The notes beneath the pieces are model-generated. The model did no database searches. It was not told the origin of the DNA and saw only the letters and a program-made list of their open reading frames with translations. A stretch of DNA of 64,000 bases, from the NCBI RefSeq assembly GCF_008635795.1, contig NZ_VWRQ01000001.1, positions 62,001-126,000 of the forward strand, in the 5' to 3' direction. The stretch comes from Paenibacillus tepidiphilus (GTDB lineage: Bacteria > Bacillota > Bacilli > Paenibacillales > Paenibacillaceae). Positions within the stretch are counted from its first letter, which is position 1. Each line of letters opens with the position of its first letter. This document shows, piece by piece, positions 8,830-18,347 of this stretch. The position numbers and the translations under genes are program-made.

Positions 8830-10026
8830 TCATTCCGTAATGGAGCCAAAATCAGTAATTTTCAGATCATACGTAATCTCGATCTTTGCTTTACTGAAGG
8901 TCTCATCCCAGTGGTCTTTCACTTTCTTCCAGACAGCGGGCTGCTGAATGGCCAGTTTTTCCCCGAACCCGGCGGCATCGCACTGATATTCGGTCTGTAG
9001 CTTATCGATCAAGGCCTGCATCATATTCGCCAGCTTCGCCTTAAAGATCTGTCCCGCCTTCTCCGCAAACTCCTCTGAAGTGGAGTTATCCCCGTCGTTC
9101 CACGTTTCAATAAACCGGCCTTCAGTAGAAAGCTTCACTGAGAAGGTAATGTTGTCGCCGTCCGCCTTGGCTTTAATTTTACTCTCCATTGCCTTGATCT
9201 CATAGGTCATCGGTTCGCCGCTGCTGTCATAGGCTTTGATCGCCCCCGCTTTGCCCTGATTGTTCAGCCAGGCCAAGCATTCCGTATCTTCCTGATTGAG
9301 AAACCCGATCCAGTGTCCGGTGTCTCCTTTGACGATACCCGCCCCCGAAAATTCAATCTCGCCGTCTCCTTTAATGAGATTCTGCAGCACAAAGCTTCTT
9401 TTGGAATAGGTGAGCGCATCCAGCTTTGACAGCGAAACCGGGCTCAGCACCTTGCTCGTTCTGCTCTGGTTGCGGATCATTCCCATGATATGAAATGAAG
9501 GGATTTCATTCGGCTGGTTGGAGGTCAGGGTATCTCTGGCGGTACCTCTGCTGATATACACCATGGTACTTGGACGGATATCGTTGTCGCGCATCACAAA
9601 ATCCATCAGCTGCGAGATGGTCTGGCGCTTCAGCAGCTCGGCGGAGATAATGATGACCTTGAGATGATGTCCAATGATCGGGCGGTCGCGGCGGATGGAG
9701 AATTGCCGGAAGATTTCCAGAATGGAATCACCGGCCCCTGATACATTGCTGAAAGGCTTCTGCTGGCCACCGCCGCCGCCCTTTTGACCCATGGAGCCGC
9801 TGGCCGATTTGATAGGGACGACTTGAACCGTGGCCACCACCTTATTTTGTTTGGAATAGGTTCCTCCTTTCTCCTCGAATTCTTTCTCCACCGGGGCAGG
9901 CTCCCCGACATCCAGTGCCAGGCCGGTATAGAGCGCCAGATCCTCAATTTCCTTGCTGCTCCAGCAGCCGGACATCATGAGAGCCAACAGCAGACCGAGG
10001 GCTACTATAGCGGATCGCCTAACCAC
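8830..10026 (-). CDS. Spore germination lipoprotein, Ger(x)C family
   Basis: A 398-residue C subunit of a GerA-type germinant receptor. The N-terminus is a lipoprotein signal with lipobox MMSGC (Cys21) and the characteristic CWSSKEIEDLALYTGLALD start. The C-terminal half has the alternating long helices and strands of the family. Its GTG start overlaps the end of the B-subunit gene by eight bases; GGAG lies nine bases upstream. It is the last gene of the gerA-gerB-gerC operon and would be anchored on the outer face of the spore inner membrane. Confidence 0.95.
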   Translation of the reverse strand: MVRRSAIVALGLLLALMMSGCWSSKEIEDLALYTGLALDVGEPAPVEKEFEEKGGTYSKQNKVVATVQVVPIKSASGSMGQKGGGGGQQKPFSNVSGAGDSILEIFRQFSIRRDRPIIGHHLKVIIISAELLKRQTISQLMDFVMRDNDIRPSTMVYISRGTARDTLTSNQPNEIPSFHIMGMIRNQSRTSKVLSPVSLSKLDALTYSKRSFVLQNLIKGDGEIEFSGAGIVKGDTGHWIGFLNQEDTECLAWLNNQGKAGAIKAYDSSGEPMTYEIKAMESKIKAKADGDNITFSVKLSTEGRFIETWNDGDNSTSEEFAEKAGQIFKAKLANMMQALIDKLQTEYQCDAAGFGEKLAIQQPAVWKKVKDHWDETFSKAKIEITYDLKITDFGSITE

Positions 10027-11122
10027 TTGGCTTCACTCCTTTTTTGCGCAGCAGCCATATGCCGGAATGAAGCAACGGAATCAGGATGAACAGGGCGATC
10101 CCCATGTTTCCAATGGCATCGCCCAGGGCGAAGACATCCCCCACGCTCTTCGGGACCATAGAGGCAATGAAAATCAGCGGCACCAGAACAAAGATGACCG
10201 GTTTCAGCTTCAGATGGAGAATTTGCGAGAACCCAAGCGAAGCCTGAAAAAAGAAGCTGCAAAAATTGCAGAACATCTGCATCAGCCAGATCACCATCAG
10301 CGGGAACTCCAGCCGTTCAACGAAAAATCCTGTAATCTCAAAGCTGCGGATCAGGTCGATGGTCGGCCAGGTGCTGGTAATGGCGGAATTGATGGAAAGT
10401 CCCCCGATGACCACCACAACCGTCAGTAGATAGAGGCATAGCGGTAGCCCGATTCCGGCGAGCATGGCTTTGGCGGCCTGGCGGGGGTGCTGCATGAAAG
10501 CAACAAGAGTCATGGTTACTTCGCAGCCCGTATAGACGAGTACTGTCGGCTTGAGCCCTCTTAATACAGGAACAATGCCTTCACTTAACACCGGGCGGAG
10601 ATTATCAATGTTGAACAGCCGCAGGCTGACGCCATAGGAGATAAGCAGTACTACAATGCTGATGGGAAGAATGATCTGGAAGACGCGGGCGATCGAATTG
10701 ATGCCGCCGCAGACCAGATAAGTGCCTGCCCAGATGAACGGCACGATGACAGCCCAGATCGGCGTGCCTTCCAGCAGGAAGAACAAGGTGACCTCGGCTA
10801 ACGAGCGGATTTCAAAGCCAGCGAGGACAACGAAGTAAATAGCGAGCAGCAGGCAGAGCAGGCCTCCGATGAACTTGCCGGAGATTCGTCCGGCGTACTG
10901 GAAGACCGTCTCTCCGGGGAACTGCTGGCTGAGCTTCACCATCAGCAGAATGACCAGCATCACGATGACCCCGCTTAGCAGGATGGAGATCCAGGAATCC
11001 GGAGTTTTTACCGCTTCGCTGACCCCCCGGGGCAGCGTCAATATGCCTGCACCCAGTACGCTGTTGTTCAGGAAGACGGCAGCCTGCGACGCCGTGATTT
11101 TATCGTCGGTTCTAGTAAACAA
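10019..11122 (-). CDS. Spore germination permease, GerB type
   Basis: A 367-residue integral membrane protein of the endospore germination permease family within the APC superfamily. It starts with the typical KITASQAAVFLNNSVLG stretch and has about ten hydrophobic segments, ending in a basic tail. The start is TTG at 11122 with AAGGAGG seven bases away. It is the B subunit, thought to bind the germinant. It lies between the A and C subunit genes with a 24-base gap upstream and overlap downstream. Confidence 0.95.
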   Translation of the reverse strand: MFTRTDDKITASQAAVFLNNSVLGAGILTLPRGVSEAVKTPDSWISILLSGVIVMLVILLMVKLSQQFPGETVFQYAGRISGKFIGGLLCLLLAIYFVVLAGFEIRSLAEVTLFFLLEGTPIWAVIVPFIWAGTYLVCGGINSIARVFQIILPISIVVLLISYGVSLRLFNIDNLRPVLSEGIVPVLRGLKPTVLVYTGCEVTMTLVAFMQHPRQAAKAMLAGIGLPLCLYLLTVVVVIGGLSINSAITSTWPTIDLIRSFEITGFFVERLEFPLMVIWLMQMFCNFCSFFFQASLGFSQILHLKLKPVIFVLVPLIFIASMVPKSVGDVFALGDAIGNMGIALFILIPLLHSGIWLLRKKGVKPSG

Positions 11123-11146
11123 ATTCGGGCCTCCTTCTGCAAAATA

Positions 11147-12823
11147 TCAGACTTTTGACTTCCGCCGGTCGTTCTGCGTCTTCAGCATGGCCGGTCTCCG
11201 CTTCATCAGCGAGAGAGGCGCCCGGAAGAAGAGATCCTTCCAATCGCGTAGCCTAAAAGGTGAAACGGGCGTCAGATAAGGCACGCCGAAGCTCTTGAGC
11301 TTGGTCAAATGGCTGCACAGCAGCAGGAAGAACAGGATGGTCCCGAACATCCCGAGAACAGCAGCGAACAGCATTCCGGCAAAACGCAGGAGCCGGAGGG
11401 TAATCCCGGCGCTGTACATTGGAATGGAGAAGGAGGAAATCGCCGTGACAGCGACTACGATGACCAGAAACGGGCTGACGATGCCTGCGTTAACGGCGGC
11501 GTCGCCGATAATCAGCCCGCCGACGATGCCCATGGCCGGTCCGACGGGCTTGGGCAGCCGGATGCCGGCTTCGCGCAGAATCTCGATGGATACCTCCAGG
11601 ATCAGTACTTCAATGATGGAGGGAAAAGGAACGCCCTGCCTTGCCTCGATGATCGAAATGGCCAACTCGGTCGGTATCAGTCCGGGATGAAAGGAGATGA
11701 ACGAGATGTACAGCGCCGGGGCCATCAGGGCCAGGAATGCAGCGGCGAAGCGCAGCATCCGCAGCAGCGAGCCCGGCAGCCAGCGTTCATAATAGTCCTC
11801 CGGAGATTGCAGCAGCATGCTGAAGGTAACCGGAGCAATCAATGCAAAGGGCGTTCCGTCCAGCAAAATGGCGACCCGGCCTTCCAGCAATGCGCTCATT
11901 ACCCGGTCAGGCCTCTCCGTATTCTGGAGCTGCTGGAACGGGCTCAGCCAGTTGTCCTCAATTAACTGCTCTATATACCCCGACTCGGTCAGAAAATCGG
12001 AATCGATGGTGGAGACACGCTTTTCCACTTCGCGCAGAAGATCGGGATTCACGATGTCCTTGATGTAGGCGATCACCACATCTTTCTGCATCGTATTGCC
12101 GAGCCGGATGCTCCGCAATTCGAGCTGGTCAGTGAAGCCCTGCCGCCGGAGCATGGAGGTGTTCTCGCTCAGCACCTCCGTGAAGCCGAGGCGCGGCCCG
12201 CGCAGCAGCGCCTCGGAGACAGGCTCGGCAACGGCACGGTTTCCGCCATCGGGATATTGGATCAGCAGCCGTCCCGGCAATCCGTCAATCAGCAGGCCAG
12301 TATGCCCGAACAGGACCGATTTGTTGAAGCCGGGCAAATCTGCGGCCTCGGTTAAATCGCTGAATGGCATCGCCGGCAGGGCGTTTAGAGGCGAAGTCAG
12401 TAACTCCGAAGTGGCCTCATACATCAGATACTCCATGATGCGCATATTCAGCAGCCGGTCATTCTGCATCCCATCTACATAGATCAGCGTTCCCTTCGTG
12501 TGCAGCTTCGTCAGCGGGAACTCTCTGAAATGAACATCGCTGTTGCCGCCGATGGCGCTTCGGATGGCCTGCAGGTCCGCTTCATAATTGCCGCTGAAGG
12601 GTGTGCCGGAAGCCGACGGGGAAGGTGACTGGGATACAGGAAGCGCCGTCTTGCCTTTACGTGCTGCATTGCGGCCGGCGGCAGCTGCCGGGAAGCGTCC
12701 GGTATTGCCCCAGGCGTTCAATTTGTTATAGAGCATATTGGCTCCGACCGGGAGCAAGAAGGCGATGCCTGCCTGAAAGAAGACGAGCCAGTCCGGAATA
12801 TAAGCAATAATGGATGACAACAT
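11147..12823 (-). CDS. Spore germination protein, GerA type
   Basis: The A subunit of a germinant receptor, about 558 residues. A membrane segment opens the protein (LVFFQAGIAFLLPVGAN), followed by a variable linker, a large soluble domain with family signatures (IYVDGMQNDRLLN, LIEDNWLSPFQQLQNTERPD, RVAILLDGTPFALIAP) and C-terminal membrane helices. ATG 12823 is preferred over a start 24 bases further upstream because GGGGGAGG sits eight bases before it. Expression is expected in the forespore under sigma G; I could not fix the promoter. First gene of a three-gene operon. Confidence 0.95.
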   Translation of the reverse strand: MLSSIIAYIPDWLVFFQAGIAFLLPVGANMLYNKLNAWGNTGRFPAAAAGRNAARKGKTALPVSQSPSPSASGTPFSGNYEADLQAIRSAIGGNSDVHFREFPLTKLHTKGTLIYVDGMQNDRLLNMRIMEYLMYEATSELLTSPLNALPAMPFSDLTEAADLPGFNKSVLFGHTGLLIDGLPGRLLIQYPDGGNRAVAEPVSEALLRGPRLGFTEVLSENTSMLRRQGFTDQLELRSIRLGNTMQKDVVIAYIKDIVNPDLLREVEKRVSTIDSDFLTESGYIEQLIEDNWLSPFQQLQNTERPDRVMSALLEGRVAILLDGTPFALIAPVTFSMLLQSPEDYYERWLPGSLLRMLRFAAAFLALMAPALYISFISFHPGLIPTELAISIIEARQGVPFPSIIEVLILEVSIEILREAGIRLPKPVGPAMGIVGGLIIGDAAVNAGIVSPFLVIVVAVTAISSFSIPMYSAGITLRLLRFAGMLFAAVLGMFGTILFFLLLCSHLTKLKSFGVPYLTPVSPFRLRDWKDLFFRAPLSLMKRRPAMLKTQNDRRKSKV

Positions 12824-13146
12824 ATGGACAGTACCTCCCCCGGGCAAAAGTTACCGGCAAGTGCAATCTCAATTTTCCACGGTGTGCTTATCTTTTGCCG
12901 AAAATGACAAATTTATCAACAAGCAGCCCTGCAAACTCAACGGAGCGTTTATTGTTAAATCCGGATAGACAATACCTTTTGACTGGCAAGACGGCTGTGG
13001 CAGGGCGCAACATGAAGGGAAAGTGAGAAGTGGAGTTTGGAACTGGGGGAGCAGCAGCGTCTGACGGGGATAGCTTTCCGTAGGGAAGCTGATACAGAAG
13101 CAGAAACACGAGAACATTAAGGTACCAACCTGCTCTTCGATGGATT

Positions 13147-13330
13147 GTGGTCGGTTTTTCGCCTACGATGGGCGCGTTTACCCTAACGGAAGTTCATTAT
13201 GGTCAGTTTTTCGCCTACGATGGGCGCGTTTACCCTAGCGGAAGTCCATTATGGTCAGTTTTTCGCCTACAATGGGCTTGTTTGCCTTCGCGGCAGCCCA
13301 ATGTGGTCGGTTTTTCGACCACAATTAGGA
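13147..13330. repeat. Four-copy 52-bp repeat array (array 1)
   Basis: The word GGTCGGTTTTTCG (GGTCAG in two copies) starts at 13149, 13201, 13253 and 13305, an exact 52-base period. Each unit continues CCTACRATGGGC and ends near TTGTG/ATTATG, so each core is an imperfect palindrome with ATTGT/ACAAT-like ends. The spacer half is also kept in the first copies. Because 52 is not a multiple of three, the array makes false open frames in all three phases. Same architecture at 45166 and 54787. Confidence 0.95.
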
Positions 13331-13388
13331 ATGGCCGGCTGATACAGTGTTGATTGCTGCCCGGCTACGAGCAAATGGTTAAATCCAT

Positions 13389-13470
13389 TGCTATAGCTGG
13401 CAGAACGAGCTGTTTTTCAAGCGGATCAAGCAGCACCTGGCGACCTTGAAAATCTACAATGTCTACGTGC
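13389..13470 (+). mobile_element. Remnant of a DDE transposase C-terminus
   Basis: The plus frame reads CYSWQNELFFKRIKQHLAT, the Y-R-E-K region conserved near the C-terminus of IS4-type DDE transposases (usually RWQIELFFKWIKQHL). The Glu and the Lys seven residues on are kept. No upstream catalytic domain or terminal repeats remain. A second remnant of the same region lies at 55006. Both sit 40-70 bases after a 52-bp array. Confidence 0.7.
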
Positions 13471-13650
13471 AATGTGGCACAATGCTTGAATTTAGTCACG
13501 TCTTCCATCGCGTCAAGTTGCAATTAGAGATGCGGTCTGAAATTGCTGTAACAGGCAATAGGTTTGAAAAAACGTCTGCCCCGAGAAAGGTGGCAGACGT
13601 CTTCGTGATTCCGGTAAACGAAACGATATCCCTTAATGTGATTTGATCGA

Positions 13651-14454
13651 TTATATACTGCCGCTATCTGCCGACTCCCCGGCTCCGTTATCGCTGCCTT
13701 GGCCTCCCCCTGGCGCTCCGTTACCGCTGCCTTGCCCAGTCCCCGGCGCACCGCCGCCAAAGCCTTGCCCGCCGCCGAAGCCACCGGTGCTGAGCGTAAT
13801 GCTCTCCGCTTCGGTGGTGCCTTCTTTCAGCGTGTACTGGATGATATCATCCGCTTTGAGATCGGAGAGGCTGATCTCCGTCTCCTTGCGTTCACCATTC
13901 TCGAAGGTGACGGACAGCACCTTCGTCCCATCGGGAACGGTAATGTCGGTGGTCTCCTCCGAGAAGCTCTGCATCATGCCGCCGCGCATGCCGCCTTGGC
14001 CGCGCCCGCCCCCGGTGCCGGCCGATTGGCCGCCCTCCGGCGGCGTGCCCTGACCGTCGGCCGGCGGCGCGCCCTCCGGCGCCGTGCCCTGGCCATCTCC
14101 CGGCTGGGCGCCCTCCGGCGGCGCTCCTTGGCCGTCTCCCGGCGGTTGGCCGCCTTCACCGTTGCCCGGCGCCTGGCCTTCGCCGCCGTTCTGCCCCCGC
14201 TGCGGCATCTCGGCGGTATACACTGTGATGGTGGTGCCGCTTATGCTTTTGATTTTGCCGATATTCATGGCTTGCCGGTTCATTCCATTCTGCCCCTGTG
14301 CTCCGGAACCGCCTTGCTGGGCTGCTCCGTTCCCGGTCTGGCCGGCTTGGGCGGTGCCCTGCGAAGACGCTGTACCACTGTTTGAACTGCAGCCCGCCAG
14401 CATCAGCGCAGCGATAAGGCTCCCCGCCATCATTACAGGCATATATTTCTTCAT
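13651..14454 (-). CDS. Lipoprotein with Gly/Gln/Pro-rich repeats
   Basis: A 267-residue predicted lipoprotein of unknown function. The signal peptide ends in lipobox LMLAGC (Cys22). A short ordered stretch (IGKIKSISGTTITVYTAE) is followed by a repetitive central part built on GDGQG-PPEGA units (about residues 90-140), a second ordered stretch (TTDITVPDGTKVLSVTF to DIIQYTLKEGT) and a second low-complexity tail rich in GGGQG. The two ordered parts look like halves of a small beta domain interrupted by the repeats. It is flanked by a repeat region on one side and an unrelated plus-strand gene on the other. Unit number probably varies between strains (inference). Confidence 0.85.
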   Translation of the reverse strand: MKKYMPVMMAGSLIAALMLAGCSSNSGTASSQGTAQAGQTGNGAAQQGGSGAQGQNGMNRQAMNIGKIKSISGTTITVYTAEMPQRGQNGGEGQAPGNGEGGQPPGDGQGAPPEGAQPGDGQGTAPEGAPPADGQGTPPEGGQSAGTGGGRGQGGMRGGMMQSFSEETTDITVPDGTKVLSVTFENGERKETEISLSDLKADDIIQYTLKEGTTEAESITLSTGGFGGGQGFGGGAPGTGQGSGNGAPGGGQGSDNGAGESADSGSI

Positions 14455-14644
14455 TGGTGCGCTATCCTCCTCTGGATTCTAATGGCTTGTCACAGCCAGA
14501 TACAGGAAATATACCAAGCGCTCCTGAAAGCAACCTGAAAGAAATCGGTGGTGCAGGTAAGAAATCGCAGTCACGGAGCAGGATGTTATATAATGCTGAT
14601 AGAGTGAAACAACACAGGATTCTCAACAGAAAAGAGGCAGGCGC

Positions 14645-15202
14645 ATGAAAACCTTACTGGTAACAGGCTACCGCGCCCATGAGCTCGGGATATTCGACAG
14701 CAAGCATCAGGCTATTCCCTATATCCGGAAGGCGCTGGCAGCGAGGCTTATCCCGCTGGTGGAGGACGGGCTGGAATGGGTGATTACGCCCGGCCAATAC
14801 GGCGTGGATTTATGGGCTTGCGAGGTGGTGCAGGAGCTGAAACGGGAGTACCCGGGTCTGAAGCTGGGCATCATTACCGCCCATACCGGGCAAGAGGACA
14901 AGTGGAAGGAGGAGAAGCAGAACGAGTACCGGCGGATCATCGCCGGCGCGGACTACTTCGGGGCGGTCAGCAATATGCCGTACGACGGACCCTGGCAGTT
15001 CCGGGCACGGGACGAGCTGCTCTTCCGCAAGAGCGACGGCATCCTGCTGTTCTATGACGAGGAGGCCGCAGAGGGCAGTCCGAAATATATCAGGGAGCGG
15101 GCGCTGAAGCTGCACGCGGAGAGCGATTACGGATTCTATCAGATTCATGCGGAGGAGATCCAGAATATCGCCGATGAAGAGAACCGTTATGACTATACTT
15201 GA
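14645..15202 (+). CDS. ypsA: YpsA-like SLOG-family protein (DUF1273)
   Basis: A 185-residue protein of the DUF1273/YpsA family, a Rossmann-like SLOG fold thought to bind a nucleotide-type ligand. The start KTLLVTGYRAHELGIF and the segment EWVITPGQYGVDLWACEV are signatures, as are the end motifs NIADEEN. Length is normal. The gene follows AGAGGCAGGCGC and precedes the YciI-like gene by 22 bases, so the two are likely co-transcribed. In Bacillus subtilis YpsA is linked to cell division and stress, in Staphylococcus it inhibits division; the exact activity is unknown. Confidence 0.93.
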   Translation: MKTLLVTGYRAHELGIFDSKHQAIPYIRKALAARLIPLVEDGLEWVITPGQYGVDLWACEVVQELKREYPGLKLGIITAHTGQEDKWKEEKQNEYRRIIAGADYFGAVSNMPYDGPWQFRARDELLFRKSDGILLFYDEEAAEGSPKYIRERALKLHAESDYGFYQIHAEEIQNIADEENRYDYT

Positions 15203-15224
15203 GGACAATAGGAGGAGAACTTGA

Positions 15225-15542
15225 GTGAGTACTGCATTTGAAGAGGATATTTGTTATGTGATCCTGCTGAGCCCGACAGAACACGACCGCAGGGATATGG
15301 ACATCATCCGGGCCCATGTTGCCCACCTGCAGGAGCTGGAACGCAGCGGACAACTGGTGCTGTGCGGACCGTTCGCCGATGCTCCCGGCGGAATGGTGAT
15401 TGTGCGGGCGGAGTCCCGTGCGGAAGCGGAGGAGATCGCCCGGCGTGATCCTTACGTCGTCACGGGCATCCGCAGCTATGAGCTGCGCACCTGGGGCCTG
15501 TCGCATGCAGGCAACCGGCACATGGGCATAGCTGCGGAATAA
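15225..15542 (+). CDS. YciI-like small protein
   Basis: A 105-residue protein of the YCII-related ferredoxin-like fold. The core reads VAHLQELERSGQLVLCGPF then GGMVIVRAES and DPYVVTGI, the usual order of the family; the conserved His in RAHVAHL is a candidate active-site residue. GTG 15225 follows AGGAGG by eight bases. It sits directly after ypsA and is probably expressed with it. No reaction can be assigned from sequence. Confidence 0.85.
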   Translation: MSTAFEEDICYVILLSPTEHDRRDMDIIRAHVAHLQELERSGQLVLCGPFADAPGGMVIVRAESRAEAEEIARRDPYVVTGIRSYELRTWGLSHAGNRHMGIAAE

Positions 15543-15561
15543 CACAGGGACGGCCCGGGAC

Positions 15562-17028
15562 TCAGAGGAAGCTGCGCAGCGAAGGCGGGCGGCGGACCTT
15601 ATGGTGCTGCTCGAAGGCGTAAGCCAGGCGGATCAGCACCGGCTCTTCATAGGCTCTGGCGGCAAAAGCGATGCCGAAGGGTACGCCCTGTGAGGTATAG
15701 CCGGCTGGAACGACGATCGAAGGGTAGCCTGCCCGGGACGTAATACGGGCGCCGAAATCGGCCGGGAACAGCAGGGCATCCAGTCCATGCTCCTGCATCG
15801 TGGCGTCGATGCCCTCCTCCTTGCAGAGCCGCAGGTCGGTGAGCCGATCGCGCAAATATTGCGGCTCTGTCAGCGTTCCGGAGGTGGTGAACTGGGCGTC
15901 GATCAACGTCGTTTGCCCGTAGCGCAGCGTCTCTGTCGGATGGGCATGGTTAAAATCGATGATATCCCTCAGGCTGCGCATCTTTGCGCCGGGGCCGAGA
16001 CCCGCCAGATAAGCGCCGAGCGAGGTCTTGAATTCATTGAGCACGACGGAAGAATATTTGATCTCCCGCGCCGTCCTGATATCGGCCGGGTCGATGATCG
16101 TTGCCCCCAGACGGCGCATAATCTCCAGCGTATGGTTGAACAGCGCAAGCTGCTCGTCCGTCAGCTCCTCGAAATAATAATCCCGCGGAATGCCGATGCG
16201 TGCGCCCTGCAAGCCGCCTGCATCCAGAAATTCCGTATAATCCTGATGCCGCTTCCCGGTGCCTGAACGGGTGGCGGCATCTTCGCTGTCTTCGCCTGCC
16301 ATGACGTTCATCAGCAGCACAGCATCCTGCACCGTCCGGGCCATCGGGCCGGCGGTATCCTGGGTGTTCGACAGCGGGAGAATGCCGGAGCGGCTGATAA
16401 GACCCACCGTCGGCTTGAATCCGACGATCCCGCCGAGATTGCCGGGATTGAGAATTGATCCGGAGGTCTCCGTGCCTACGGACACGGTGCAGAAATTGCA
16501 GGCCACCGCGACCGCCGAGCCTGCGCTGGAACCGCCGGTGGGCGTGGAGATATTGTAGGGATTGAGCACCTGGCCGCCGCGTGAGCTGTAGCCGGAAGGC
16601 ATGCCGGTGGTCATGAAGTTGGCGAATTCCGTCATGTTGGCCTTGCCCATAATGACCGCGCCCGCTTCGCGCAGCCTGGCGACCAGGAAGGCATCGTCCA
16701 GGGCATAGGAGTCGGCCAGGGCGAGCGAGCCGGCGCTGGTGTGCATTTTGTCCCCTGTGTTGATATTGTCCTTGAGCAGCACCGGAATGCCGTGCAGGGG
16801 ACCGCGGGGGCCCAGCAGCGCACGCTCCGCATCCAGCGCCTCCGCAATGAACAGCGCATCGGGATTGAGCTCCAGCACGGAGTTAATCGTCAGGCCGTTT
16901 TTGTCATGCTCGGCAATGCGTTCATAGTACATGAGGATTAACTGCCTGGCCGTCAATTCGCCGGATTCCATCGCCGCCTGGATTTGTGCAATGGTGGCTT
17001 CCGTAAGTTCAAAGCCCATGAGCTTCAC
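15562..17028 (-). CDS. Amidase (amidase signature family)
   Basis: An amidase-signature hydrolase of about 488 residues that cleaves a carboxamide. The Ser-cisSer-Lys elements are visible: LLKDNINT carries the Lys, TPTGGSSAGSAVAVA the cis-Ser, and GTETSGSILNP the nucleophile region; this variant resembles the peptide-amidase-like branch. No signal peptide, so probably cytoplasmic. The open frame reaches 17064, but GTG 17028 is preferred because AGGGA lies seven bases before it, giving MKLMGFELTEATI. It stands alone, converging on the YciI-like gene with 20 bases between the stops. Substrate unknown. Confidence 0.93.
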   Translation of the reverse strand: MKLMGFELTEATIAQIQAAMESGELTARQLILMYYERIAEHDKNGLTINSVLELNPDALFIAEALDAERALLGPRGPLHGIPVLLKDNINTGDKMHTSAGSLALADSYALDDAFLVARLREAGAVIMGKANMTEFANFMTTGMPSGYSSRGGQVLNPYNISTPTGGSSAGSAVAVACNFCTVSVGTETSGSILNPGNLGGIVGFKPTVGLISRSGILPLSNTQDTAGPMARTVQDAVLLMNVMAGEDSEDAATRSGTGKRHQDYTEFLDAGGLQGARIGIPRDYYFEELTDEQLALFNHTLEIMRRLGATIIDPADIRTAREIKYSSVVLNEFKTSLGAYLAGLGPGAKMRSLRDIIDFNHAHPTETLRYGQTTLIDAQFTTSGTLTEPQYLRDRLTDLRLCKEEGIDATMQEHGLDALLFPADFGARITSRAGYPSIVVPAGYTSQGVPFGIAFAARAYEEPVLIRLAYAFEQHHKVRRPPSLRSFL

Positions 17029-17243
17029 GCTTCTTTCCCTGTAGGTTTGGGGATTACTGGACACGCTTTCATCTAAACATAAACGGGCGGTTATGGATAG
17101 CGTACATTTTTTGAAACATGATTAGGTACGTCCGATAACAGCAGAATTGTGATTAAAAGTCTCCCTTGGCTGGTTAATAGTTCCACATACATTTCTTTAC
17201 GGGCAATTTAAGAAATGTGAACATCACGAATCGGGAGGAATTT

Positions 17244-18191
17244 ATGTTGAAGAAGAGAGGGTTAACAGTAGCACTGGGGATGACACTTGCAATGGCTTTG
17301 ACGGCTTGCGGGAACAATGAGGCGGCCAATGAAAGCGCGGCAGCTACGGCGGAAAGTACGGCGGCTGCAACATCAGGCACGGAGAATACAGCCGCTGCTA
17401 CAGCGGGGGCGAACAATTCAGCTGCAGCCGGACAGTCCCAGGAAGGACCGATTTCGGTAGATGAGCTCATTACAAAAGCAGCCGAAGCGAGTCAGCAGCT
17501 GCAGAGCTTTGCCATGGACATGCAGATGAATCAGGATATAACCGCAAGCACTGGTGATGACTCGCAGATGCAGGGAATTGAGATGACGGCGCAATCCGAA
17601 TATACGAAGCAGCCGCTGCAGATGCATCAGGTCGCCAAGATCGACATGATGGGGCAGGGGGCTCAAGATATCGAGCAATACGTTACGGAGAGCGGTGTAT
17701 ACACTAAATCCGAGGGACAATGGTTCAAGATGCCGGACTCGATGATCCAGCAAATGACGGCTTCGCTGGAGCAGTCGGCCAGCCCGGAGAAGCAGCTCGA
17801 ACAATTCAAGGCCATCACGGATTATACCAAGGTAACGGAGGAAGGAAATGAATATCTCCTTACCGCCGATGTCTCCGGAGCGGATGTGAAGGAGCTGGCT
17901 CGAAGCTACATGAATCAGGCTGGCGGCACAGACAATCAGATGTCGGCCATGATGGACCAAATGGATATCAAGAGCATGAATATTGTGTACGGTGTCGACA
18001 AGGAGACCTTCTTTCCGACCCGGACTGATGTCAACATAGTGATGGAGGCGGCGGCAGACGGACAAAACATCAGCATCGACATGACCATGACTGGCGTGCT
18101 TGACCGTCATAATGAGATCCAAGAGATTAAGGTACCGGATGAAGCGCTGAACGCTCAGGAAGTCGAGCTGCCGCAGACCACAACACAGTAA
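17244..18191 (+). CDS. Lipoprotein resembling DUF6612 family
   Basis: About 315 residues. The signal peptide ends in lipobox ALTAC (Cys22), then an Ala/Ser/Thr/Asn-rich linker to about residue 60. The folded part alternates strands typical of LolA/LppX-like half-barrels: SFAMDMQMNQD, YVTESGVYTKSEGQWFKM and SIDMTMTGVLDRHNEIQEIKVP. It resembles the DUF6612 lipoproteins of Firmicutes, whose role is unknown. ATG 17244 has GGGAGGAATTT directly upstream; the frame opens earlier at 17217. It is monocistronic and ends before a converging gene. Confidence 0.85.
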   Translation: MLKKRGLTVALGMTLAMALTACGNNEAANESAAATAESTAAATSGTENTAAATAGANNSAAAGQSQEGPISVDELITKAAEASQQLQSFAMDMQMNQDITASTGDDSQMQGIEMTAQSEYTKQPLQMHQVAKIDMMGQGAQDIEQYVTESGVYTKSEGQWFKMPDSMIQQMTASLEQSASPEKQLEQFKAITDYTKVTEEGNEYLLTADVSGADVKELARSYMNQAGGTDNQMSAMMDQMDIKSMNIVYGVDKETFFPTRTDVNIVMEAAADGQNISIDMTMTGVLDRHNEIQEIKVPDEALNAQEVELPQTTTQ

Positions 18192-18281
18192 CTGTTCTGA
18201 TCGCCAAATATGCCCCAGGAGTGGAGCCTTCGCATAGATACTGAATCAGGTGCTTTGCGGGGACCCCTTTATTGGCAAGAA

Positions 18282-18322
18282 AAGGCCTGACCGGCCGCAA
18301 TGATGCGGACCCGTCAGGCCTT
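18282..18322 (-). terminator. Terminator of the minus-strand gene at 18348
   Basis: AAGGCCTGAC and GTCAGGCCTT are perfect complements, extended inside by CCGC/GCGG. On the minus strand the right arm ends in CCTTTTCTT, giving the T tract. It may also stop the converging lipoprotein transcript. Confidence 0.85.
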
Positions 18323-18347
18323 CGCTATTTGTCATATAGACTGCACT

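Larger units (their letters stand above)
12848..13650. other. Long intergenic region with repeat array and transposase remnant
   Basis: About 800 bases without an intact gene. The left 300 bases show nothing recognised. A four-copy 52-bp array follows (13147-13330), then a fragment of a transposase reading frame (13389-13470). The rest up to the lipoprotein gene shows no features; a short frame continuing from the transposase fragment to 13646 has no family resemblance. Confidence 0.6.

Noticed and set aside
13147..13353. Open frames inside the 52-bp arrays (also 45145-45441, 54691-55002) that read as GFSPT/FFAYN/VFRLQ-type peptides
   Set aside because: The period of 52 shifts the frame at every unit, so all three frames of one DNA repeat appear in turn; there is no start signal or family resemblance.
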